Shown: positions 1-10,543, counted from the first letter of the stretch. The stretch is 64,000 nt of DNA from Symbiodinium sp. CCMP2592 (GCA_905221615.1 CAJNDT010005368.1:416513-480512); one strand, 5' to 3'. Notes: generated from the sequence alone by a model not told the origin. Program-made: numbers and translations.

Positions 1-458
1 AAAGTATCATGGGGCCTCCAGCTGTATGCACTTGTTCAGCCACTCTGCTCCTGCTGCACTGCTGCTGCCGCTGCTGCGGCCACTGCTGTCACCACTGCTT
101 GCGACTGCCGTGATGGAGCCAATAATGCTGCTGGTACTGGTATGAGCAGCACCCATCTTTACGTGTGTTTGACGGGCTGGTGTCGCACCTCGACTTCTGC
201 TTGTGCATAAGATGCCGTACTCTGCTCTACTATATTGTACTATGTTGTCAATGCTATGCCATGCTATACTAGACTATACCATACTATACTACACTATGCT
301 ATACTACACCGTACTTACGTCGATGTCTATCGCCACTATCTTCGGTGCTTGAGGCTCAGGGCCTATGACTTCCTGCAGACTCGGTGTTATGGTGACCCTT
401 TATGGGGATTTTTCTCAACTTCTGCAGGAACCTTTGCAGTGACCATCATAGTAACCTC
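1..458. other. No clear gene
   Basis: Starts with a CTG-rich stretch (30-150), then TACTATACTATAC-type AT repeats (225-310). A short frame at 6-50 could be an exon cut by the window edge, but nothing supports it. Confidence 0.4.
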
Positions 459-760
459 TATAGTGACTTTTATAACCCTAAACCCTACACCCTAAGACCC
501 TAGACCTTTAAACCCTTAAACCATTGCACTTAAAAAAAAAAAACCCTTAAACCCTACACCCTAACCCCTAAACCTCTACAACCTAAACCCTAAACCCTAA
601 ACCCTGAGGCGAGCTCTGGCCCCAAGCCTGCTGGATATTGGAGAAAGGGTTACTGCGTCAAAAAAAAGAAAATCCCTAAACTCCTAAACCCTAAACCCCA
701 AACTCCTAAACCTTAAACCCTAAACTCCTAAACCCTAAACCCTAAACCTCTAAAGATCGC
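459..760. repeat. CCCTAAA telomere-like tracts
   Basis: Imperfect CCCTAAA units, with a short unique island at 600-660, before exon-like sequence at 764 and 868. Interior position, not a chromosome end. Confidence 0.85.
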
Positions 761-763
761 TAG

Positions 764-829
764 GGTCGAGTCCCCGCCTTCTACGATGTAGATTCCGCCG
801 ACCTTAACTGCAAGGAGGAAAAAGGCTTT
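764..829 (+). CDS. Possible exon upstream of the kinase core
   Basis: Open frame VPAFYDVDSADLNCKEEKG between two CCCTAAA runs. It could be the N-terminal part of the kinase. Against this, a similar run AAGGAGGAAAAAGGC recurs in non-coding context near 41420, so it may be repeat-derived. Confidence 0.25.
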
Positions 830-867
830 AAAAAAAAAACTCTAAACCCTAAACCATGAACTCTGAG

Positions 868-919
868 GCACATCGTCAAGCTGTACGAAGTCTTCGAGGA
901 TGCTGACGTCGTGTCCCTG
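868..919 (+). CDS. Kinase exon, subdomain IV-V
   Basis: Encodes HIVKLYEVFEDADVVSL, the beta4-beta5 stretch of CaMK-type kinases. The acceptor is CTCTGAG|G, right after a short CCCTAAA run. The donor is best placed as CTG|GCCCCT (GC type), which joins in phase to GTC ATG GAG in the next exon and gives VVSLVMERC. Confidence 0.75.
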
Positions 920-3900
920 GCCCCTCGGACTGAACAGAAGGATGCAAGGGTCCTTAATTTGTTTAGGGTTTAGGGGTTTAGGGTTTAGGGTGGTTTAGGG
1001 GTTGAGGGGTTTAGGTGTTTAGGGGTTTAGGGTTTAAGGTTTAGGGTTCAGGGTTTCAGGGGTTCAGGGGTTTAGGGGTTTAGGGACGTTTAGGGTTTAG
1101 GGGTTTACTAGGGCCTCAAGTCATGAAAGCGAGCAACTAAGCTTGTAAGCCTTTCTCAAGGAACTTCTGCCGTGGCATGATCGTCGTGTATAGAGTATAG
1201 AACGGTAGGGTACACTTTAGTACATATATAATGGAGCATGAGGCATTATGGTCTGTTATAGTGTATCGTGATGCATTGCATCTTTTGTATACCATGCGTT
1301 TGTAAAACAAGTCAGTGCACTTGTTGTGTGTGCACTGGCCCTGGGTGACAAACCCATGAAGCCTTTGACACCGGATGGGCAAGGAATGAATGAACATACC
1401 ACTCCTACCGCTTTTTTTCTGCAAGGGATTTACACCACATTCTTGAACCCTGATTCGAAGCGAATGTCATGCTGTTGCATTCCATGCCTGCAGTATGCAT
1501 GGTTTGCGCAGATGCATGTGCAAGTGGATGGCTGGAAGGAAGGACGGAAGGAGGATGGATGAATGGATGGATGGATGGCTGGATGGATGGATAGGTCGAG
1601 GCATATTTTATACATAGACGTTGGGGACAGGGACATAAGCATGGATTATGTTTCACACATGTCAAGCGGAACCTCATTCTCGTAGCTGCGTGCCATGATT
1701 TCCCAGGCCATTGCAGGGCTCATGCCCGGCAGCGCGGTAGGCAATGCTGAGTTTAGGCCAAATCTGGAAATTGAGTTCAGAACAGACTTAGTAGTCTGAA
1801 GGTTGCTTTGATATCTACTGTTTACTGCCACGCGGCGATCTTGGCCCAGTGTCGAAGAGCTACTATAGTCTGCTAAAGCCTGCTGTGGTCTACTATAAGG
1901 TACTATCAAGTACAATAACTTACCGTAACGTACTGATATCTACTGTAAGCCGCTAGGTTCTCTTCTATACAGTGCTACAAACAGTTACTATGATATACGA
2001 TAAATTATTATTCAGAATAACCTACTGCAACCTACTAGAAGCCTGCAAGTCATTAATTCAGAATATACCCTCACAAGGTCATGGAGCGCTGCAATGGCGG
2101 CGACCTCTTTGATCTCATTGCCTCGCACGCCGACAAAGGCGGCTGGGAAGCTCGTGAGGGTACTATGGAATTACAGACAGAGGTTCTAAGTTCTATAAGG
2201 GTACTACAAAAGCTCTACAAGAGTACTGGAGCAGTCGGTTCAACTAGGGTTTCGGGTTTAAGATTTATGGTTTGGGGTTTAGGATTTAGGGTTTAGGGTT
2301 TGGATGCCATGCACGTTGAACCCTTCTTATGGTTCAACTTGTGAGAGGCATTTCCAGAGCAGGATGGGAAGCCACTGTGAAAGACTGGGGGGCTCTCAAT
2401 CTTCCCAGTCCCCAGATGGTGGGAAACCCGGATTGCGACTGACTTGAGATCCTAGAAAAAGTTGCCAGGCAAGGCTTTCCAACCGTACATGACGCGGCCA
2501 AGGCCATCTCAGAATTACTGTACAGGGGATTGCAGGCAGGCCCGTTTTACACACAGTCTCAACCCCAAGCCGAGGCCCCAAGCCCTAACCCCTCAACCCT
2601 GCATGGCTCTTGGGTTGTTGATGTGAGGCGGATTGACGGAGACTTGTTCTGCACGAGTACAAGTGCGCCTCGGACTTGTAGAATTCGGATTTAGTTTGCA
2701 TCGTTCTATACAGTGATGTTCTATACCTGCTTTTGCAGGATCCCTGAGAGTTGTGTAGGCAGTGTTTTGTGTGGGGGTGGGTGGTAAAGGGTTCGTAATT
2801 TACCTTTAGCGAATCTTTATCTGGGGCTTGCTAGGCTTAGTCGATGGTTTTGTAGGTAATACCGGAATGTTGCATGAGGGTTTCTTACGGTTGGATTACG
2901 ATAGCTTACGCTCCACATAACATCGAGAAGATGTGTTTTCATGTGAGGCACATTCGAACATCCATATGCATCTCATTATGACCCGATGGGTTCACTTGGC
3001 CTGTTTGCCCGGGTTGCGAATGTCAGGTGGTGCAGTTGAGTGCCGTGCCCATCCGCATTTCCAGCGAGCCAACACGGTTCTGACATGGACCTTGAGATCA
3101 TAAAACGCCGAAAAAAGACCGTCGAGAAAGCCCTTGTAAAAACCCTATACAGGCCCGTATAGAACCCAGTTTGACAACTGGTCACCAACTCCCCGCCCGC
3201 CTCCCCACACCACCATCATAATATACTGTACGATGCTAGAGTATATACGGGATTATATTCGAATATGCTACGACAGCCTCTTTCTTAGATTGTAACGGGC
3301 TAAACTCTACCATAAGAAAAGCCACAGCAGAACATACCACGCTCTAATGCCGGCAGATTCCTGGTGCACAAGGGCTTGCTATGCATGCCAAGCATGGTAT
3401 ACCATAAAAGCTGCAATATACTATGGCGCACTAATCACATAAGATAACCATAACCTAGACTAACGCTAGCAATAATGTACCTCCGAGGCATCTGCTTTCT
3501 GCCTTGGCATTCCTCCACGATATCCCTGTGGTTCACCGCGACGTGAAGTGCTGCTGGGCTGGCAATGGTACTGTCAAGGGAGTTCTGAGATCTGGCTACT
3601 TGAATCAGTTCTTTGGCACCAACGAATTCCTGAACTAGTCGGCTCCTCGTAATCGGTTGGGGTCCCTTTGGTGATACTTCTTGCCTGTTGCTGTCCTGAG
3701 AGACCAGAGGAGCTTCCAAGGAGCTGATTTTCAGATCTCCGCTCCTAAGGGTTTTAGGGTTTTGGGTTTAGGGCTTAGGGCCCAAATGTCCATGGTTTAT
3801 CCCATCATAGCAACACCCTAGAACCAATAAGTAGTGTTTATGATCATGCTCACAAGAAGCTCGAAGGTGAGAACGTGCTGCTCTCGCAGAAAGGACTGCC

Positions 3901-6900
3901 TTCCTCGCTCTGATTTAGGGTTTCTAGTGGATTCATTTCTCTACTATAGAGGCCTAGACAATTACCAATACTATTTTGGGGTTTCTCATAATGGCTATAG
4001 TACACTGGACCCCAGACTCTATTCCAATTATCAAGGCGCTTATACTCTGCTCTAAACACCTGACCACCCGAACTACCGCTCCCCCGCTACACCGCCCATT
4101 TCGCCCGCCCAAGGGCGGACCGTTCTCTGAGCAGAAACGGGTCGCAAACTCCAGAAGCCCCAATCGCTACATCCTAGACCCTCAACCCTATAATGCTTAC
4201 CCAAAGGCCTCAAAGTAGTTCCTTTGTGGGGTTCGTATAGAGGATCCTATAAGGTAATCCCCAAAAGGAACTACTTTGTGGCCTCTGGGTAAACCTAAGC
4301 CGACAGGAATCCCGCCGGAGCAAAATACGTACAAGCTCTGCGACTTCGGCTTCGCTGCGCGACCGGAGCCTCCGAGACTGGCCCCAACTTTCAGAAAAGA
4401 GTAAAGTTTAGGGGCCTTAATAGTTAGAATATGGTTTCGGGGCCCATTATACTATAATGACAATAAGGAACCCCCCACAATAGTATTGGTAATTATTTCG
4501 GCCCCTGTATTAGAGTTTCGGTTTTGGTCTTCATGTGGAGCTGACCAAGCCTTTGCGCTTTGCAGATGGGAATGTGCAAAGCTTAATATGAAGAGGTATG
4601 GATGCAGCTTGACATTGGCTGAGGGTGAGGAGTGATTAGCAAGATTGAGGACTGGAGCGACTAGAGTACTAGAGTCTCGACGAGACAAGCAGGAGAAGTC
4701 GAATCTGTCCAGAAAGATTTGGGAATGGTTTGGAGGCGGTAATGGTCCTTTCCAGAGCACTCGAGGAGAATTTGTCGCGGCCTGGGTGTTGGACAGAAGC
4801 ACCGTCGGGCCATCCTAACAACAGCCAAACCGTTCTGAACTCCTGAAGCGACATTAGAAGTATCAACTCAGGGAATACCGGCTGAGCACGCGAATGGGCT
4901 CTCCAGACACCGTCGCCCCAGAGGTGGATGGTATCATCGTTCTGAGGTTTGGGGTGTCGAACTTTAGGGTTCAGGAATTTCATTACGTAGCAGAACTGTT
5001 CTACTCTTCTACTCGTAGTTACAAGTTCTATCATGTTAGTTTCCCGTCCTTGCGGTATTGCTTCTTCTCATTCTTGTCGGTGGCGACGGTCAGAAGGATA
5101 GCTACTATTTGCTTAAGAACCACCCAAAAAATAAAAAATATATTCCTTATGGGGGTAATATAGGGATTATTATTTTTATTTTTGGGGGGTTCTTAAGCAA
5201 ACAGTAGATAGGGACCTGAACGAGGCACGGGACCAAAATCAAGATGGTAGGAGCGGTGGTGCTGATGTTGCTGATGGAGTCGGATGTTTTATGATGAGTA
5301 CCATGAGAGGTGTTTTGCCGAGTGATGTCAATTTGGACCAAAAGCAGCTCGGGCTGGTTGCACACGCTGCATACTTGCAGGGATACACCGGAGCTTTAAA
5401 CCCTTAGCCCTGAGCCTTTTTGGGGCAGGTGCACCACGACCACCAAGACCACCACCACCGCCACCGCCGACGACCGCCACCACCCCAACCGCCACCGCCA
5501 CCGCCACCACTACCACCGCCACCACCACCACCACCACCACCACCACCACCACCACGACCACGACCAGTATCGCTACCCCTTTCACTACCACTACTACCAC
5601 TACCGCTACCACTATCACTACTACACTACTACGACGACTACCTACTACGACTACTCCTACGTCCACTACGACTATTACGACGACTACTGCGACTACTATG
5701 ACGACTACTATGACTACTAGTACTACGACGACGACTACTACTAGTGCGGTTAAAGTTCATTATGAGATCATTACTACTATTCTCATTAGTCTTGTCAATA
5801 ACGGGAGCAGTAGGCATGTTAATCAAGAAGAGGCAACCCAGAGACTCCAATATCCCGTAATTAAGGAATATACCGTACATCATATTTATTAGGGATCCTA
5901 CTATAATTTAAGGTATATTCCTTAATTAAGGGATATTGGAGTCTCGGGAAATCCATGACCCCTTGCAGGTCGTAAGGGGCCACGCGTACTGGACGCCGGT
6001 CGACTGCTGGGCTGCAGGCTGTGGTGGTGAGAGTTTACTTCTTTGGGGTGAGGGTTTGGGGTTTAGGGTTTAGGGGTGCTTATTTGGGTTGAGTGTTTGG
6101 GGTTTGGTTGTTTTGGCGGTCAGTGTTTGGGGTTGAAAGCTTAGGGGCTTGAGGTTCGGGAACTTTAAGTGACCTTGCAAAAGGGGGTTGGGTTGATCTG
6201 TGAAGGTTTATGCTGAGAGTTTTCACGAGGGTCAGAGGTGCCACGCACGCGAAGGCCTTGTATGCGGAGGCTGAGGCGGACAGAAGCTCTTTGATTGCTG
6301 TAACCTAATGGTGCAAGCAGAATGAAGACAGCGATCAGAATGCTGCTGCTCAGGATGATGGCGGTGGAGACCATGATGACGAGGACTATGAGGATGATGC
6401 TGCTGCGGCCGGTGCTGATGATGATGCGATGATGACGACGGTGATGAACAAGTCATCAAGATGATGAAAATTATTGTGAACAGCAATAAACTGCATCTAA
6501 GTCCTGCTGATCCGAAGCTTTGCAGGTGTGCTCCTGTACATGTCCCTGAGCGCCACACCGCCCTTCTATGCCACCTCCGACGCAGAGGCTGGCATTCAAC
6601 ACGCGGTAGTCTGTTGTGGCTGAATCAGTTTCAGTCGCAATCTAGCAACAAACGACAGGTGTTGTACCGAGTAAAAGACGAGCCAAACTTCCATAAGCCC
6701 TTTATCGTATCCATGTTGATCAATAGCCAGATCAGTATCGTTCGGGTGGTCTGCAACAGCACTGCCGCGTTTCCTGTCATTTGCATTTTTGCGTTAGACT
6801 ATGTCTCTAGAAGGGAACCCCCCAAAACAGTATTAGTAATTATTTTGGCCCCTATAAAATTCTGCCCTCGGTTGCAGGCGATCCAGGGCCTCGAATGAAG

Positions 6901-8463
6901 GGAGTGCGCTCGTAGAGAAGCATGCGTTGCAGGTTCTCCAGAAGGTGAAGCATTGTCTGTACAAGCGACCTGGCCGCATTTGCCAGCCATTTTGCAGATG
7001 CATGAGGCCGTCCCCAGAGAGCCCAATACCCCCTAATTAAGCAATATACCTTAAATTATAGGGGGCTTCATATTATGATTTAAGCTATATTCCTTAATTA
7101 AGGGGTATTGGGCTCTCTGGGTCTTTTAGCATCTTCCTTGCGCCTCAAGCCTGTCAGTATCGGTATGTGTTGGACTGGAAGAATTTCCACGTATTCCGCT
7201 GGAGCCCGGCGAAGTTCGACGACCTTCCATGTTGAGATGCATTTTGATGTTGGGCCGGTGCGTGGGGTATAGTCTAGGGTTATTACAGCAAGAACACCGA
7301 AGAGCAATTCTGATGCCCGCTCGACGGAACCCGAACTGAGAAGCAGCACAGTGTCTACAGAGGCCATAGCCGAGCCTAGATCCCCTCCTTGCCCCTTCTC
7401 TGCACCCAACATCTGCAGTGAGGATGGAGGGCAGCCGCTGGGAGCATGTTTCCGGTGAGTCAAAAAGCCTCTTGAGCCGCAAGTGCATATAACAAAACCC
7501 TAAACTCTAAACGAAATGGGCAAGGGCATGAGGTTCGGGTTGTCAAGCTGGGGTGAAGACTACAAAAGGCATCGTCGTGGGCAGTAGGGAATACAGAAAT
7601 TGTCTCCCTGACTAATTCCTACTGCTCTTCTTCAGGGGTTCCTTCAAACCTTTAAAACCCTGAACCTCAAACCTGAACCAGACAGACGCTTAACTGCTTA
7701 GCCGTATTATAACCTGTTAACCCTAAACCATCATAAGCCGCAGAAAACCCGAAAGCACGCGTGATTTGGGGCATCCCATCCCTGTTCAGGATTCTAAATT
7801 ACGATCTCTGACTGGTCTCTGATGTTCTGAAACTTTCATTTCTGCAGAAACAGCAATCACCGCTAAGTCGTAAGTCATACGGATGGCAGAGCTCAGCTGC
7901 ACCGGTACGTACAACGCCGTCGGCAATAACGAAACAGTATTCGCCCGGAACCGTGACGTTGTGTCAATCAACATGAAATCATGATGTCATTTCTGCTTCT
8001 CACGTCTACTAGAGCCCTGCACTCTACCCTAAAGCCCTTAAACTCTAAAGCCCTCAAGCCTCAATGCCCCAAATCCTAAAGCCCTGAGGTCCAAAACTCC
8101 AAAACCATGAACCCACAACCCTTATAGCAACCCTCCTTACGGGAACCGCTAGACTGCATAAGAAGGCCTTGAAGGAACCCTGATAGCAATCTTTCAAGGG
8201 ACCCTGATCTTAAAACCCTCCTCCCAAAACCCAAAAGAGCCGAAACCCCATAGCCCCAACCCAAGAAACCTGATTAAATCCCAAACCCTAAAAGCCGGCA
8301 CCCGAAAACCCTACAGCCCTAAACCCTTACACACCTAAACCCTAGACCCTAGAAATAACCCTTCTAGTAAGCCTTGCAGCTCCGTTAAAGGAACCCCTAA
8401 ACCCCCAAATCCCTATATAGAACCTTTTTTTGATCCCTTAAAGGAACCCCTAAACCTCCAAAT

Positions 8464-8512
<49 letters not shown>

Positions 8513-9510
8513 TAGAACCCTTATAGATCCCTTTAAGGAACCCTGAAGCGAGGCCTGATCCGCCAGCTCATGTGCTTCGAGCAATCCTCGCGAGCCACAG
8601 CGCAGCAAGCTCTTCAGCCCCGGCCTTAAGAAGGGGTTTAGGGTTTAGGATTTTGGGTTTAGGGTCTTGGGTTTTGGGGTTTTGGGTTTAGGGTTTTGGG
8701 TTTAGGATTTTGGGTTTTGGGTTTGGGGTTTTGGGTTTAGGGTTTTGGGTTTAGGATTTTGGGTTTTGGGTTTGGGGTTTTGGGTTTAGGGTTTTGGGTT
8801 TAGGATTTTGGGTTTTGGGTTTTGGGTTTAGGGTTTTGGGTTTAGGATTTTGGGTTTTGGGTTTTGGGTTTGGGGTTCAGGGTTTTGGGTTTAGGGTTTA
8901 GGAGGCCCATGATACTCTACTTAGAATGACGAACCCCCAAAATAGTATTGGTAATTATTTAGGCCCCCCAGATGAAGCAGCAGCATCCTAGGGGTTTTAG
9001 GGTTTCAGGATTTTGGCTTTCAGGGTTTCAGGGTTTTTTGGGTTTTGGGTGTTCGCGGTTCTGGTTTGTTGGTTTCACCTGTTTTGGGCCGGCGTGCTGT
9101 GGGAGGGCTTCGTAGATTTTTTTTAGCAGGTGTAGGCGGTGCGATTGTTTTTGGGTGAGTTTCTTTGGGTGTTTTTGGGGAAGCCAGACAGAGTGCGGCA
9201 AGCTTTGGTTGGGGTAACATGGGAGTTTCCGAATATTTGGGGTACTTCATTTTGGGGTCCTTTTGATAAGGATCCTACTGTTTAGGGTACTATATTCGGG
9301 TCCATGTAGGTACTGTTTGGAGGGCTCTTTATTATAATTATAGTACAGTATACCCCGAAACCCTATTCTAGTTATTAAGGCCCCTATAGTATGTTTCTTG
9401 GACCATTTCCGAGAGCAACCTGCCTGAGTACGTTTCAGGATAACATGCAGCGTCTTTGGGTACGCGGCATGCGCTATGCCTTTCTGAAGATGGTCGAACG
9501 TGGTCGCAGA
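868..9510 (+). CDS. CaMK/CDPK-like serine/threonine protein kinase gene (spliced, about 13 exons)
   Basis: Kinase subdomains appear in order on one strand: IV-V (HIVKLYEVFED, MERCNGGDLFDLI), VIb (VVHRDVK, then ENVLLS), VII (YKLCDFGFAAR), VIII (GSPDTVAPE), IX (VDCWAAGC), IX-X (LLYMSLSATPPFY) and XI (RWEHVS, LIRQLMCF). The family phosphorylates Ser/Thr using ATP. VIb Asp and Asn and the DFG Asp are all present. The Gly-rich loop and the subdomain II Lys were not found and may lie in unseen exons or left of the window. No EF-hand was found downstream, so a calmodulin-type rather than CDPK-type regulator cannot be excluded. Donors are a mix of GT and GC. Introns hold telomere-like repeats and inverted-repeat elements. 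APE+1-loop Tyr is Thr (SPDT). Confidence is high for the family and moderate for exon limits. Confidence 0.85.
957..1110. repeat. TTTAGGG telomere-like tract after a kinase exon
   Basis: Starts 38 bp after the exon ending at 919. Units vary between TTTAGGG and TTTAGGGG. Confidence 0.9.
1111..2070. other. Intron of the kinase gene
   Basis: Holds a GGAT microsatellite (1540-1592) and a TACTATAGTCTGCTAAAGCC-like tract of TACTATAG variants (1855-2060). No exon seen. Confidence 0.5.
2078..2159 (+). CDS. Kinase exon, subdomain V to start of helix D
   Basis: Encodes VMERCNGGDLFDLIASH followed by ADKGGWEA, the hinge and helix D of a CaMK-type kinase. The acceptor is CACAAG|GTC. The exon ends at GTGAGG (2153) or GTACTA (2160). 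A TTTAGGG run begins about 85 bp downstream. Confidence 0.75.
2474..2511 (+). CDS. Probable kinase exon, helix E start
   Basis: Reads FPTVHDAAKAIS after an AAG acceptor. DAAK plus the expected number of residues to LHD in the next exon matches helix E spacing in CaMK kinases. The donor is not canonical, so the right end is uncertain. Confidence 0.45.
3488..3549 (+). CDS. Kinase exon, helix E and catalytic loop HRDVK
   Basis: Encodes HLLSALAFLHDIPVVHRDVK then the first base of the next codon, covering helix E and the HRD catalytic Asp and Lys. Ending at AAG T and splicing (GC donor) to the micro-exon at 3867 gives HRDVKCEN, a common loop form. An upstream start near 3470 (CTAG acceptor) is also possible. 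Confidence 0.8.
3867..3889 (+). CDS. Kinase micro-exon with catalytic-loop Asn
   Basis: About 23 bp between GAAG and GCAG reads ENVLLSQ in the phase needed after HRDVKC. It supplies the metal-binding Asn that the flanking exons lack. It sits 320 bp inside what would otherwise be one intron. Confidence 0.55.
3944..4045. mobile_element. Family A element
   Basis: TATAGAGGCCTAGACAATTA ... CAATTATCAAGGCGCTTATA around the shared ACTATTTTGGGG and TATAGTACA core. In a kinase intron. Confidence 0.75.
4198..4291. mobile_element. Family B inverted-repeat element (94 bp)
   Basis: TA-CCCAAAGGCC ... GGCCTCTGGG-TA: near-perfect inverted repeats, TA on both sides, 94 bp counting both TA. Lies in a kinase intron 8 bp before the DFG exon. 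Confidence 0.85.
4300..4380 (+). CDS. Kinase exon, DFG motif
   Basis: Encodes PTGIPPEQNTYKLCDFGFAA followed by RPEPPRL, with the magnesium-binding DFG Asp. The acceptor CCTAAG lies 8 bp after an inverted-repeat element (4198-4291). The donor is GC (CTG|GCCCCA), and another element starts at 4409. Confidence 0.8.
4409..4510. mobile_element. Family A element
   Basis: TAGGGGCCTTAATAGTTAG ... GGTAATTATTTCGGCCCCTG, core CCCATTATACTATAAT. Begins 28 bp after the DFG exon. Confidence 0.85.
4861..4923 (+). CDS. Kinase exon, activation segment and APE motif
   Basis: Encodes YQLREYRLSTRMGSPDTVAP plus E, i.e. the P+1 loop and the APE motif of subdomain VIII. The family usually has SPDYVAPE; here the Tyr is Thr. 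The donor is GAG|GTGGAT, joining in phase to GTC GTA AGG at 5969. Confidence 0.8.
5102..5216. mobile_element. Family M element with GATAG duplication
   Basis: TACTATTTGCTTAAGAACC ... GGTTCTTAAGCAAACAGTA, flanked by GATAG on both sides. AT-rich inner arms. In a kinase intron. Confidence 0.85.
5440..5745. repeat. ACC/ACT triplet repeat tract
   Basis: CCACCGCCACC blocks then CTACTACGA blocks. The long Pro- and Val-rich frames are repeat translations. Confidence 0.9.
5835..5950. mobile_element. Family C inverted-repeat element
   Basis: AA-CCCAGAGACTCCAATATCC ... GGATATTGGAGTCTCGGG-AA. Long arms with CCTTAATTAAGG-type cores. In a kinase intron, 18 bp before the exon at 5969. Confidence 0.85.
5969..6026 (+). 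CDS. Kinase exon, subdomain IX
   Basis: Encodes VVRGHAYWTPVDCWAAGC. VDCWAAGC is the DxWxxG element that anchors the catalytic loop. Both sites are canonical: TTGCAG|G and GGTG|GTGAG. A TTTAGGG run starts within 40 bp of the donor. Confidence 0.8.
6526..6587 (+). CDS. Kinase exon, subdomain IX-X
   Basis: With the split codon from the previous exon it reads GGVLLYMSLSATPPFY then ATSDAE, matching the kinase run VLYMLLSGTPPFY. The acceptor is TTTGCAG|G. The end is either the GC donor after GAG (6587) or a GT donor at 6606. Confidence 0.8.
6933..6954 (+). CDS. Short kinase exon, helix G
   Basis: After GTTGCAG it reads VLQKVKH, giving DAEVLQKVKH across the junction, typical of helix G in this family. 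The donor T|GTCTGT is in phase with the exon at 7419. A longer form into KHCLYKR is possible. Confidence 0.55.
7011..7123. mobile_element. Family C element
   Basis: TC-CCCAGAGAGCCCAATACC ... mirrored to CTCTCTGGG-TC. In a kinase intron. Confidence 0.85.
7419..7454 (+). CDS. Kinase exon, RWEHVS segment
   Basis: Reads RMEGSRWEHVS, the W..VS run before subdomain XI. Sites are CTGCAG and a full GTGAGT donor. Confidence 0.6.
8025..8450. repeat. Degenerate CCCTAAA-rich tract before a kinase exon
   Basis: CCCTAAA, CCCCAAAA and AACCCTTATAG variants, ending in a 50-bp (AT)n run (8462-8511) and GATCCCTTTAAGGAACCCT before the exon at 8549. Confidence 0.8.
8549..8617 (+). CDS. Kinase exon, subdomain XI
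   Basis: Encodes GLIRQLMCFEQSSRATAQQ then ALQ. The invariant Arg of subdomain XI is in SSRATA. A 420-bp CCCTAAA-rich tract lies before it and a 270-bp TTTAGGG-rich tract after it. A few residues expected between HVS and GLI are missing, so another micro-exon is likely. Confidence 0.7.
8629..8900. repeat. TTTAGGG/TTTTGGG higher-order repeat
   Basis: A unit of about 50 bp built from TTTAGGATTTTGGG, TTTTGGG and TTTGGGG is repeated about five times right after a kinase exon. Confidence 0.85.
9219..9305. mobile_element. Family F element, right end lost
   Basis: GGGAGTTTCCGAATATTTGG and the shared core GGTCCTTTTGATAAGGATCC. The right arm is missing and a family A element follows. Confidence 0.7.
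9308..9390. mobile_element. Family A element, left end decayed
   Basis: Right end CTATTCTAGTTATTAAGGCC and CCTATAG with the family core; the left end runs into an F fragment. Confidence 0.7.
9451..9510 (+). CDS. Probable last recognisable kinase exon
   Basis: After CATGCAG it reads RLWVRGMRYAFLKMVERGR. ALQ|RLWVRG resembles the family's ALQHPWVRG end of the catalytic domain. What follows in the protein is not clear. Confidence 0.45.
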
Positions 9511-9770
9511 ATCTAGTAGTCGTCGTACTGGCCGACGTCGTAGTGGCAGTCCCAGTCCTAGTCGTAGTCGTACTCAGCCGTAGGAGTCGCAATATTGGGA
9601 GCTGCAGCTGTAGACATTGCAACAAGCACGAGTTTGGCATCAATAACAGAAGAGTATAGTTACCACAATATTCTGACATCAAGCACTGCAGGCAACCTGG
9701 TTCCCAGAAGCATTAGTCTAGAAGAAGCTCCTGTGCCCATGCTTCCCTGTTCTTTGAGCTTTAAGCCCCT

Positions 9771-9960
9771 AACCCTCTAAAAACCCTTAAATGCCTACTC
9801 CTGAAATCCCCGCAGCTCTTGACCCTAAACCCTAAACCCTAATCCTCTAAAAACCTTAAATGCCTACTCCTGAAATCCCCGCAGCTCTTGACCCTAAACC
9901 CTAAACCCTAATCCTCTAAAAACCCTTAAATGCCTACTCCTGAAATCCCACAACTCTTGA
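9771..9960. repeat. Three tandem copies of a 65-70 bp unit
   Basis: Each unit contains AATGCCTACTCCTGAAATCC, then GCAGCTCTTGACCCTAAACC. Copies are nearly identical, so the duplication is recent. Confidence 0.85.
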
Positions 9961-9978
9961 CCCTACATGGTGCACCCT

Positions 9979-10084
9979 GAGCCCCTTGACCCGTCTCAAG
10001 GCATCCCTTCCTCAAACGGTCCAGGGCCCCAGTGGATGACGGGAAGTGAGATGACGGCTTCGGGTCTTTGGGAGCTGGAGCCGG
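9979..10084 (+). CDS. Exon, product unknown
   Basis: Open frame with EPLDPSQGIPSSNGPGPQWM and then SEMTASGLWELEP. The acceptor is CCCTGAG after a CCCTAAA array, and the donor is GTTTAGGG. It may be part of the kinase C-terminus or of the next gene. Confidence 0.4.
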
Positions 10085-10238
10085 TTTAGGGTTAGGGAGC
10101 CGGGGTTCTGGCAGAGGTTGGCAGAAACCTTAAACCCTGACTCTTCAAAGCCTAAACACCCCTAAGGCCTTTTGAGGCGTAGGAGGAGGAGATGGCGTCC
10201 ATTGAAACTTGTGTTCTCTCGGATTTCAGAGTAGCTCC

Positions 10239-10365
10239 ACTTGGAGGTTCAGGGGACTCAGCAAGTAGGGTTATAAGTAAGGTTACTATAATATAGTTTG
10301 ATCTACCTGTATCCCCAATCAGATACCTGCTAACTCCACTTTCTAGTCCCCTGATCCTCCAAGTA
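10239..10365. mobile_element. Degenerate family D element
   Basis: ACTTGGAGGTTCAGGGGACT and AGTCCCCTGATCCTCCAAGT at the ends; the core has drifted. Confidence 0.6.
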
Positions 10366-10543
10366 CTGAGACTCAACGACCGTTGTAGTAGCCCTTGTGT
10401 GGTACTCCTTGTAGTAATCCGGAATCCCCACAGGTCCCCTCATACTACAGCTTATGGCAGCGACCCTTCTGGTAACTCTTTCTGTAACCCTTATGGTAGT
10501 TCCCTTACTTGTACAGTACCCCTATAGGCAAAGCACAGGTTTA

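Noticed and set aside
459-1110. Chromosome end (true telomere) near the left edge
   Set aside because: Units are degenerate, occur in both orientations and recur through the whole 64 kb with exons between them.
9771-9960. CRISPR array
   Set aside because: Three contiguous copies without unique spacers, in a eukaryotic intron context.
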